Shown here in pieces: positions 31,938 to 38,581 of a stretch of 51,104 bases of DNA (positions are counted from its first letter, which is position 1; every line of letters starts with the position of its first letter). Under the pieces are notes generated by a model. The model had not been told where the DNA came from. It saw only the letters and a list, made by a program, of their open reading frames with translations, and did not search any database. The stretch comes from a virus. A program made the position numbers and the translations under genes. The stretch is from positions 1 through 51,104 of IMG/VR virus record IMGVR_UViG_3300032163_000021; one strand, written 5' to 3'.

Positions 31938-32719
31938 GGATCACGATCGTCAATTTCTGTTCGACCGCGCTCGACATGCTCGAGTTCTCCACGCATGAGG
32001 CTTTGGAGAACGCCGGAGGCGAGGCCGACTACGACTACCTCTGCGTCACCTGGAACCCCACGCCCGAGGTCGAAGCCTGGCTGGACGCTAGGCCGAGCTT
32101 CTACCGCTCCAGGTACCAGACCCGAGAGGACCTGGACTACGTGCCCAACCTCCGCTCCATGATGAGCCAAGGGTTCGACGCCGGCTACGTGCTGAACGAC
32201 TACGTCGCCGTCATCAACACCGACATGGCCTTTGGCCGGGACTGGCTCGTCAATCTCGCCCGCCGCGCAGAACCGGACGTCATCCCGAACTCGGTCCATG
32301 TCACGCCGATCGATTCACCGTTCACCGTCAAGGCGAACTTCGGGATCCCGACGTTCGAGACCTTCCAACAGGCCGCATGGTGGGCCTGCCACGATCTGCT
32401 TCTTGGCCAAGCCTTGGACGCGAGCCGGAGAACGGGATCTGACTGCGTGCAGACCGTGCGGGACCGAGGGGGAGACTGGCGTTCGTGCGCGACCTTTCCC
32501 TATGTCATCCACCGTAGATGGTGGGAGAGGTTCGGTCCATGGGAAGCGAACCTGGACGGCAAGGCGGAGGCTCCCGATCGCCGATTCTTCGGTCGGTGCG
32601 TGCACGGGGGGGCCAAGCTGATCCTCTGTCTGGACTCCATCTGCTACCACCACGAGGCGGTCGAGCGTCGGGGCGACCGCCGTCCCCTCGGCGTCGAGAA
32701 CATGAAGGCGGGCCTCTAG
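31934..32719 (+). CDS. glycosyltransferase family 2-like protein, 261 aa
   Basis: ATG 31934 overlaps the previous stop. N-T-D at 95-97 within VAVINTDMAFGRDWL is the DxD-type site of GT2 enzymes, in the position where a cell-surface sugar transferase would hold UDP. The middle contains SVHVTPID-type sequence, and the C-terminal half has YHHEAVERRGDR, a His-rich end typical of the group. The acceptor is unknown. Confidence 0.72.
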   Translation: MRITIVNFCSTALDMLEFSTHEALENAGGEADYDYLCVTWNPTPEVEAWLDARPSFYRSRYQTREDLDYVPNLRSMMSQGFDAGYVLNDYVAVINTDMAFGRDWLVNLARRAEPDVIPNSVHVTPIDSPFTVKANFGIPTFETFQQAAWWACHDLLLGQALDASRRTGSDCVQTVRDRGGDWRSCATFPYVIHRRWWERFGPWEANLDGKAEAPDRRFFGRCVHGGAKLILCLDSICYHHEAVERRGDRRPLGVENMKAGL

Positions 32720-32737
32720 CCTGCGAAAGGAGAGGTG

Positions 32738-33016
32738 ATGGCTGAATTCGTGTATGACTTCGTCTGCTCGATCGGGGAGTTGATCGACAAACTCTCCATC
32801 GAGAACATCAAGTGCCACGACGCCAACAACAAGATCATGTCCATCCGGAGGGAAGGGGTGATCGACGTCCAACGGATCGCGAACCTGGAGGCCGCCGCCC
32901 GAGCCTCGGGAGAACAGAGGGTCCGCCTCCGGGACGAGATCAACCGCCGCCTGGCCGAGGCCATCCTGCGCGGCGGTTTCGCCTGCGCCCAAGAAGTGAG
33001 GACCTACGGTGGATGA
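32738..33016 (+). CDS. DUF4254-like small protein, 92 aa
   Basis: A 92-residue helical protein from ATG 32738 behind AAGGAGAGG. SIGELIDKLSIENIKCHDANNK near 10-31 resembles DUF4254 proteins, which are found in lipopolysaccharide and capsule gene clusters next to glycosyltransferases. The C-terminal helix is Arg-rich. The function of DUF4254 is not known. Its place among glycosyltransferases supports a role in sugar transfer. Confidence 0.6.
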   Translation: MAEFVYDFVCSIGELIDKLSIENIKCHDANNKIMSIRREGVIDVQRIANLEAAARASGEQRVRLRDEINRRLAEAILRGGFACAQEVRTYGG

Positions 33017-33674
33017 AGCGACGAGGATCATGGAGCGCAACTGGCAGCTCTATCACCAACAGCAGAAACGCACGGCGCTGACCGGAAGCAGCCTTCACGC
33101 CTACTACGCCTTCCACGGACTCGGACCGGAGGATTACCGGGAAGGCGTCCGCGTCCTGGAGGTCGGCGTCGGCCTCGGCGTTGCCGCCAGGGAGGCCGCC
33201 CTTCGCGGTAGCGTCGTGAGCGCCCTGGACATCTGTCCGCGGGCGCTAGAGACCGTCGCCGACGTCACGGAGAAGGGCTATCTTCACCGGGACGCCGATC
33301 TTCTTCCGAGCGACTCCTTTGACCTGATCACGCACCACCTGGTCACCCAGCACATGAGCGACACGGACCTTCGCTGGCAACTTCCGCACGTGATCCGTAG
33401 CCTGAAGTCCACCGGCCGCTTGCACATCCAATGGGCGGGATCGAACGTGCCGGGTGAGAACGACCTGGCGGAGTCCATCGTCGGAGAGGAGGGAGACCCT
33501 GACCTTCAGAACACGCCTTCGATGATGGGCGGGAGGATGTGCCGTTCGGAGGCGCACGCCCTGCACCTGATCGAGGAGGCTGGAGGCCGACTCGTTCGGA
33601 TCACCGATCGGAGATCTTGGCCGCAATTCTCCTCTTCCTGGTTCTCCATGATGGTCATGAAGGCCGGTGCGTGA
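33009..33674 (+). CDS. class I SAM-dependent methyltransferase, 221 aa
   Basis: GTG 33009 overlaps the previous gene by 8 bases. Motif I VLEVGVGLGVAAREAALRG near 49-67, a motif II-like acidic residue in VVSALDICPRALE near 69-81, and a motif with DSFDLITHHLV near 102-112. Closest in pattern to UbiE/Coq5-type small-molecule and sugar methyltransferases rather than DNA methyltransferases. It probably methylates a sugar or peptide made by its neighbours. Confidence 0.8.
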   Translation: MDEATRIMERNWQLYHQQQKRTALTGSSLHAYYAFHGLGPEDYREGVRVLEVGVGLGVAAREAALRGSVVSALDICPRALETVADVTEKGYLHRDADLLPSDSFDLITHHLVTQHMSDTDLRWQLPHVIRSLKSTGRLHIQWAGSNVPGENDLAESIVGEEGDPDLQNTPSMMGGRMCRSEAHALHLIEEAGGRLVRITDRRSWPQFSSSWFSMMVMKAGA

Positions 33675-34735
33675 ACCCCTACTCCGTCAGCAAGGCCCTC
33701 TGCCACGGCAACCGCTTGGCAGAGATGAAGGCGGGCGGTCATCCCGCACCGGTCCATCTTCAGTTGATCATCACCAACCGGTGCAACCACAACTGCGAGT
33801 TCTGCGCCTACCGGATGGAGGGGTACACGTCGGCCCAGACGTTCGACGAGCGATCTGAGCTCTCGACCGCTGACGCCGTGGACATCATGAGAAGCGCCTC
33901 CGAGTTCGGCGTCCGGGCCGTGCAGTTCACCGGGGGCGGCGAGCCAACGGTTCACCGCGGCTTGCCGGCGCTCCTCGCGGCGGCTCAGAGCCTTGGCCTG
34001 AAGGCGGCTCTGGTGACGAACGGACAACTGCTCCGGGACGAGCTCCAGACGGCCGTTCTCGGATGCGCCTGGATTCGAGTCAGCCTGGATGCCGGCTCGG
34101 ACCAAACCTATCAGAAGATCCGCCGCGTTCGACCCGGCGTGTTCGATCAGGTCCTCACTCATGTTCGCGAATTGACGGCTCGGAGGAGGTTGACCGGAGC
34201 CCACGTCTACGTGGGCCTGTCGTTCCTCGTGACCGAACAGAGCTGGCAGGAGATCCCGATCGCGGTGGAGATCGCCGAGAGCCTCGGCGTGGACAATCTA
34301 CGTTTCTCCGCCGTCTTCAGCCCGGACGATCACGCGGTCTATCAAGGCTTCGGCGACGAGGCGGCGGCCCTCTGCCGAAAGGTATCGGGCGCTCGGCTCA
34401 ACGGCCTTCTCGTCACCGACAATTTCTCGGACCGCCTGGGAGATCTGCGGCAGGGCGCTCCCGACTATGACCGCTGCCACTACCAGCGTCTCACGACCTA
34501 CATCGGTGCCGATCTGAATGTCTACCGATGCTGCCTGCTGGCGTACAACGAGCGCGGCCTTCTCGCTTCGCTGATGGGGAGGACCTTCGAGTCGGCTTGG
34601 AACGACCCGGCGACCGTCGCGTCCTTAGCGCAGCTCAACCCTCGGGAATGTCTGCGCTGCCAGTTCAACGAGAGGAATCGTTCCATCGGTCAGCTCATGG
34701 AGATGATCCCGGACCAGCACGGAGACTTTATCTGA
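33671..34735 (+). CDS. radical SAM protein with SPASM-like tail, 354 aa
   Basis: GTG 33671 overlaps the previous stop. The radical SAM motif CNHNCEFC (CX3CX2C) has Cys38, Cys42 and Cys45 holding the [4Fe-4S] cluster, and the GGGEP motif follows near 101-105. The C-terminal part has Cys pairs (RCCLLAYNERG and CLRCQFNERN) like SPASM/twitch domains with an auxiliary cluster. Such enzymes modify peptides, for example in RiPP synthesis, or sugars. Its presence in a capsid-tail operon is unusual. Substrate unknown. Confidence 0.85.
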   Translation: MNPYSVSKALCHGNRLAEMKAGGHPAPVHLQLIITNRCNHNCEFCAYRMEGYTSAQTFDERSELSTADAVDIMRSASEFGVRAVQFTGGGEPTVHRGLPALLAAAQSLGLKAALVTNGQLLRDELQTAVLGCAWIRVSLDAGSDQTYQKIRRVRPGVFDQVLTHVRELTARRRLTGAHVYVGLSFLVTEQSWQEIPIAVEIAESLGVDNLRFSAVFSPDDHAVYQGFGDEAAALCRKVSGARLNGLLVTDNFSDRLGDLRQGAPDYDRCHYQRLTTYIGADLNVYRCCLLAYNERGLLASLMGRTFESAWNDPATVASLAQLNPRECLRCQFNERNRSIGQLMEMIPDQHGDFI

Positions 34736-35448
34736 TGAACCCTCGGGCGTCCCTCGTCGTGGCCACGCGCAATCGAGCGGAGCAGCTGGCCTTCGGCCTG
34801 GCCTCCATCGAGGCCCAGGCGTACAAGGGACTGGAGATCGTCCTCATCGACGACGGGTCCACGGACGGCACGCCTAGCGTCATCGAGTCCTTTCGCTCCA
34901 TGCTGGCAGAGGTCATCGTGCTTCCGCGCCGAAAGACGGGCTACAGCTACAACCCCAGTTCCGTGCTCAATCGAGCGCACCGGGCCACGCACGCGGACGT
35001 CGTCCTGGAGCAAGGGGGTGAGGTCTGCCACCTGAATGACTGTCTGACCCCGCTGCTTGGCGAGTGCGTTCCCGGAAGAGTGGCCCTGACCCGGTGCTAC
35101 CACGGTCGGCCATACGAGATGGTTCGGCTCCAGCACCACCTCCGCGCCAGCAAGATCGATCTGCCGGAGACGGTCCGACCGGAGTCATGCGTCACGGAGG
35201 CGGGGCGCTGGCCGGCCCCCAAGGTCGGCCCGCTGCAGAACAACCTCTACACCGGCGCCGAGAGGTTAGCGCCGTTCCTGTTCCTCGGCGCCGTCCATCG
35301 GCAGGATTTCGAAGCCGTGGGAGGGTACGATGAGGATCGGCGGGATCGGAATGACACGGACCTGGCTAACCGCCTCCAGGCCCGAGGGGTGAGGTTCTCC
35401 TTCCTCGGCGGGGCGGTGGCCTTCCACCTGCAACATGAGAAACTCTGA
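34735..35448 (+). CDS. family 2 glycosyltransferase, 237 aa
   Basis: A clear GT2 enzyme: SLVVATRNRAEQLAFGLASI near 6-25, then the nucleotide-sugar motif LIDDGSTDGT (37-46). A later region (LFLGAVHRQDFEAVGGYDED) near 182-201 is the acceptor-side 'W/Y-D-E' area of the family. Translation is coupled to the radical SAM gene (TGATG). This is the last gene of the cassette before the head-tail genes. Acceptor unknown. Confidence 0.85.
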   Translation: MNPRASLVVATRNRAEQLAFGLASIEAQAYKGLEIVLIDDGSTDGTPSVIESFRSMLAEVIVLPRRKTGYSYNPSSVLNRAHRATHADVVLEQGGEVCHLNDCLTPLLGECVPGRVALTRCYHGRPYEMVRLQHHLRASKIDLPETVRPESCVTEAGRWPAPKVGPLQNNLYTGAERLAPFLFLGAVHRQDFEAVGGYDEDRRDRNDTDLANRLQARGVRFSFLGGAVAFHLQHEKL

Positions 35449-35457
35449 GGAGGTTTG

Positions 35458-35820
35458 ATGCGAACGACGGAGCAAGAGGTCAAGCGGATCATCGACACTG
35501 ACCTGTCGGAAGGTGACATCACTCCCTTCCTGTTGGCCGCCAGCGGTCTCGTCACGGACCTTCTGGGAGCCTCCGACGTCCTCACGGCTGCCCGTCTCGC
35601 GGACATCGAGTGCTGGCTCGCAGCCCACTTCGTGGCCGTCCGGGATCCGCGCGTCAAGAGCGAAACCATCGGCAAAGCGACTTTCTCCTACGAGACGGCC
35701 GTGGTGGCGGACGGCCTGAAGGCGACGCGCTACGGGCAGCAGGTTCTGCTCCTGGACCTCAGCGGCACGATGGCCTCCTTGACCTCCGGCAAGCGCCCGG
35801 CTCGGTTTACGGCGCTCTGA
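35458..35820 (+). CDS. head-tail connector (gp6-like) protein, 120 aa
   Basis: A 120-residue helical adaptor-type protein from ATG 35458 behind GAGGAGG. Acidic first helices (EVKRIIDTDLSEGDITPFLLAASGLV) and the ALxDIECWLAAHF-like helix near 48-60 suit the HK97 gp6 family, which forms a ring below the portal. Assignment is from order and helix pattern. Confidence 0.7.
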   Translation: MRTTEQEVKRIIDTDLSEGDITPFLLAASGLVTDLLGASDVLTAARLADIECWLAAHFVAVRDPRVKSETIGKATFSYETAVVADGLKATRYGQQVLLLDLSGTMASLTSGKRPARFTAL

Positions 35821-36074
35821 TGGACGCATTCTCCGTGCTCCTCGGCGTCTTCATCGGCATTGGCTCCGGTCCCTTCCTGCGTCGGGAGTCCATGATCGCC
35901 ATGCCGAAGAGGCCGACGCACCGTCCGGTAGGATCTTCGCCAAAACCACCCGGGAAAGTCGTCTGGGATTCTTACGGGCTTCCTACGGCTTTCGATCTCG
36001 GGATTCCCATGCCGCCGGTCCGTCCGACACGCGGTCCGAAACCGCAAGTCCTTTCAAAAGGTAGGTCGACATGA
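35820..36074 (+). CDS. small hypothetical protein with N-terminal span, 84 aa
   Basis: ATG 35820 shares bases with the previous stop (TGATG). Residues 1-17 are hydrophobic (MDAFSVLLGVFIGIGSG), followed by a Pro/Arg-rich polar remainder. It may be a small membrane-associated protein or an assembly factor. No family known. Confidence 0.5.
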   Translation: MDAFSVLLGVFIGIGSGPFLRRESMIAMPKRPTHRPVGSSPKPPGKVVWDSYGLPTAFDLGIPMPPVRPTRGPKPQVLSKGRST

Positions 36075-36439
36075 GCGGCCGGTCCAACGCCCTGACGGCC
36101 ATCCTCCGGCAGGACGCCGTCTATTGGGGCTCGCCGACGCCGGACGGAAGCGGGGGGCGCACCTTCGCCGCGGCCGTGCAGATCAAGTGCCGGTGGGAAG
36201 AAGGCTCCTTCGTCTTCACGAATGCCGAGGGGCGCGAGGACGTGGCCACCTCTCAGATCTTCGTAGCATCGGACCTGGTTCTAGAGGCCTACCTGTTCCT
36301 CGGAACCCTGGCCAACCTCACCGCACCGCAGAAGGCTGACCCTTTGATCGTGCCCGGCGCCGTGGAGATTCGGGGCCGATCCAAGGATCCGGACGTCTCC
36401 GGGACCAGGTTCGTGCGCGAAGTCTGGGCCAAGGCGTAG
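36071..36439 (+). CDS. head closure / head-tail joining protein, 122 aa
   Basis: ATG 36071 overlaps the previous stop by 4 bases. A beta-rich protein: the segment QDAVYWGSPTPDGSGGRTFA near 14-33, then IKCRWEEG and a C-terminal strand pair (RFVREVWAKA). This is the pattern of HK97 gp7/SPP1 gp16-like stoppers that close the head after packaging. Supported by order between adaptor and gp10-like genes. Confidence 0.7.
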   Translation: MSGRSNALTAILRQDAVYWGSPTPDGSGGRTFAAAVQIKCRWEEGSFVFTNAEGREDVATSQIFVASDLVLEAYLFLGTLANLTAPQKADPLIVPGAVEIRGRSKDPDVSGTRFVREVWAKA

Positions 36440-36441
36440 TC

Positions 36442-36900
36442 ATGTCGTTCACCGTCACCTTCAGCGGGACCAACCAGGTCATCGCCAACCTCAACAAGGA
36501 GATCGAAGGTCTCCGCAGCAAGTCGAAGAAGGCGATGTGGGGAGCTGCCCTAAGCATCAAGGCGAAGACGCTCCCGATCACCCCCGTCGACACCGGCAAT
36601 CTGCGGGGTTCGTGGTACACGGAGGTCTTCGAGGCTGCGGACGGGTTCGCCTCGGCCGAGATCGGGTTCACCGCCGCCTATGCGCCCTATGTCCACGAGA
36701 TCGACAAGATTTACAGGGCGCCCGGTACCGGATGGAAGTTCCTGGAGCGCGGTCTGCAGGCGGCGTCGACCGACGTCTTGAAGTGGTTCGGCAAGGAGTT
36801 GGACCTCAGCAAGTCCTACCGGCAACAGGCCTTCTCCGAGTCGTTCGGTACGCCCGGTCCCTTGGGCAACACGGCCGAAGACTTCGGCTTCATCGGATAG
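36442..36900 (+). CDS. HK97 gp10-like tail completion protein
   Basis: A 152-residue protein with the family's core 'TPVDTGNLRGSW' near 47-58 preceded by a helix (SKKAMWGAALSIKAKT). It is a known head-tail or tail completion protein that joins the tail tube to the connector. Starts two bases after the previous gene's stop. The C-terminal third is longer than usual and polar. Confidence 0.82.
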   Translation: MSFTVTFSGTNQVIANLNKEIEGLRSKSKKAMWGAALSIKAKTLPITPVDTGNLRGSWYTEVFEAADGFASAEIGFTAAYAPYVHEIDKIYRAPGTGWKFLERGLQAASTDVLKWFGKELDLSKSYRQQAFSESFGTPGPLGNTAEDFGFIG

Positions 36901-36908
36901 GAGGCTGC

Positions 36909-37307
36909 GTGAACGCCGCGAGCAAGGACGTCAAAGACCTCCTGGCCGGCGAGTCGGCGTTGGGATTGACCTACGGAACCGACCTCCACATCTCCGAGAT
37001 GCCGGCCGAACCCGACGTCTGCGTCTCCGTGCATGATTCGGGAGGACCGCCTCCCTCGGCCCTCTTCACGCTGGAGAGGCCCATGGTGCAGATCCGCGTT
37101 CGCGCGGCCAAGGGGCATTACGAGGCCGGTCACGCGACCGCCGCGTTCATCCGTGACCTCCTGAACGGACTGCACGGCTTCACGCTCAACGGTTCCCGGT
37201 ACATCTCCATCTTCGCCACCAGCGAGGTCATCCCGCTGGGGAATGACCAGAACCGCAGGCCGGAGTTCTCGGTCAACTTCCAGATCCAGAGAACGTCGTC
37301 CGCTTGA
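36909..37307 (+). CDS. tail terminator-like minor protein, 132 aa
   Basis: GTG 36909 behind AGGAGGC. Helical N-terminus, a beta domain (TLERPMVQIRVRAAKGHYEAG) and a C-terminal strand (RRPEFSVNFQIQRT). The pattern is close to Minor_capsid_3 and tail terminator families: short, between gp10-like and tail tube genes. It probably caps the tail tube. Confidence 0.7.
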   Translation: MNAASKDVKDLLAGESALGLTYGTDLHISEMPAEPDVCVSVHDSGGPPPSALFTLERPMVQIRVRAAKGHYEAGHATAAFIRDLLNGLHGFTLNGSRYISIFATSEVIPLGNDQNRRPEFSVNFQIQRTSSA

Positions 37308-37332
37308 GGATGTTACGATAGGACCACCGTGA

Positions 37333-37355
37333 GCAGGTGACGGTCATCCACCTGC
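37333..37355 (+). promoter_or_regulatory. 7-bp hairpin before the tail tube gene
   Basis: GCAGGTG (37333-37339), a 9-base loop, CACCTGC (37349-37355). It sits in the 88-base gap before the tail tube gene with no T run after it. Possibly an mRNA stability or attenuation element for the highly expressed tail tube gene. Confidence 0.4.
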
Positions 37356-37395
37356 ATCGGCTACGAACGGCCCAGCGGCAGGAGGAGAGGAAACG

Positions 37396-37821
37396 ATGGC
37401 AACGGAAGCCTTTGCGGGAATCGGCGCGAGCTTTCAGCGCGAGGGGGACAACTCCAACAACGTCTACCATGATCTGGGCGAGGTCACGTCGATCAAACCT
37501 CCGAACAAGAGCGCCAACACCATCCCCGCCACCACGCTGAAGTCCCCCGGCGGCTATGGCGAATTCATCGTCGGCATGAAGGACTCCGGCGAGGCCGGAT
37601 TCACCGCCAACTTCACCCTGGCGGCGTACAACACCATCAACGATGATTTCGAGTCGCGGGAGGCGCACGACTACCGGATCCTTTTCCCGGATGACGGAGC
37701 CACGATCTTCGACTTCTCGGCCATCGTCACCGGACTCGACATGGACAACATCACGCCGGAAGGTTTGGTTCAGTTCACCTGCACGATGAAGATCACCGGG
37801 CCGGTGACGCTGGACACCTAG
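37396..37821 (+). CDS. major tail (tube) protein
   Basis: A 141-residue beta protein from ATG 37396 behind GGAGGAGAGG. The pattern GEVTSIKPPNKSANTIPATTLKSPGGYGEFI (described by positions 29-60) and MKDSGEAGFTANFT near 62-75 match the lambda/HK97 tail tube family, which stacks as hexamers along the tape measure. Location between terminator and chaperone genes is conserved. Confidence 0.88.
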   Translation: MATEAFAGIGASFQREGDNSNNVYHDLGEVTSIKPPNKSANTIPATTLKSPGGYGEFIVGMKDSGEAGFTANFTLAAYNTINDDFESREAHDYRILFPDDGATIFDFSAIVTGLDMDNITPEGLVQFTCTMKITGPVTLDT

Positions 37822-37856
37822 CCTCAGATCCTGAGGCCTAGAACGGAGGGACCAGC

Positions 37857-38309
37857 ATGATCTTGAACAGAGACGAGATCTTAGCGGCCGACGACATCAG
37901 GCGCGAACTCGTGCCGGTGCCGGAGTGGAAGAAGGGCGGCGAGGTCTGGGTTCGCGGCATGAACGCTCGGGAACGGGGCGAGTTCGAGAAGATGAACCTC
38001 CTGCCCGACGGACGCAAGGATCCTTCGCTCGTGCGCGAATGGGCGGCGGCATCCTGCGTCGTGGACGAGCACGGCGAGAACCTTTTCACGGCGCTGGACA
38101 TTAGGGCCCTCGGGGGAAAGGCCTGCGCTCCGGTTGAGCGAATCTTCGCCAAGGCGATGGAGCTGTCCCGCGTCAGCGCCGAAGACCTCGAGGCCGCGAT
38201 CTCGGATTTACCCGAAGGCCAGAGTACCGATTCGCCCACAGCCTCGCTCTCGCCGTCGGACGAGTCGACGTCGACCGAATGCTCGGAGAAATCAGCAGCG
38301 AGCAACTGA
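37857..38309 (+). CDS. tail assembly chaperone, first frame
   Basis: A 150-residue protein with typical gpG-like N-terminal half (DDIRRELVPVPEWKKGGEV near 13-31, then RGMNARERGEFEKMN). After about residue 115 the reading becomes Ser/Thr-rich, while the frame one base back gives a sensible continuation that joins the next ORF. This suits a -1 programmed frameshift between about 38195 and 38222 that makes a longer G-GT product. Confidence 0.8.
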   Translation: MILNRDEILAADDIRRELVPVPEWKKGGEVWVRGMNARERGEFEKMNLLPDGRKDPSLVREWAAASCVVDEHGENLFTALDIRALGGKACAPVERIFAKAMELSRVSAEDLEAAISDLPEGQSTDSPTASLSPSDESTSTECSEKSAASN

Positions 38310-38581
38310 CCTACTGGATGGCCTTCAACTTCTTGGAGCCATTCGGTCCGCGGGCGGCTTGGATCAGGTCTGGCCAGATCGCGTCCATGATCGGCAACAC
38401 GCACCTGCGAAAAGGGGCGCGGCCGTTCTCACCGCAGGACTTCATGCCGGAGCCGCTGGGTAAGGCGAGGAAGAAGAAGCAGACGCTCGCCGAGATGAAA
38501 TCGATCCTAATGGCGATGGCGGCGCCGGCCGAGAAGCCGAAGAGGAACAGAACCAAGGGAAGGGCGACCCTCGATGGCTAG
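38201..38581 (+). CDS. tail assembly chaperone, frameshift extension
   Basis: In the -1 frame, the reading from about 38201 (with EYRFAHSLALAVGRVDVDRM before ATG 38279) runs into LGEISSEQLTYWMAFNFLEPFGP, the hallmark of the second tail chaperone part. The end is basic (EKPKRNRTKGR). The extended product would be made as a fusion with the upstream chaperone; ATG 38279 lacks a ribosome site. The exact slip site is not clear; TTA-CCC-GAA-GG at 38208-38218 is the likely place. Overlaps the tape measure start by 8 bases. Confidence 0.65.
   Translation, partial: LGFTRRPEYRFAHSLALAVGRVDVDRMLGEISSEQLTYWMAFNFLEPFGPRAAWIRSGQIASMIGNTHLRKGARPFSPQDFMPEPLGKARKKKQTLAEMKSILMAMAAPAEKPKRNRTKGRATLDG

Noticed and set aside
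28868-35448. DNA hypermodification pathway
   Set aside because: Glycosyltransferases and radical SAM can take part in DNA hypermodification, but no thymidylate-synthase-like, dUTPase or nucleotide kinase gene is seen, and the place within the late operon fits virion modification better.
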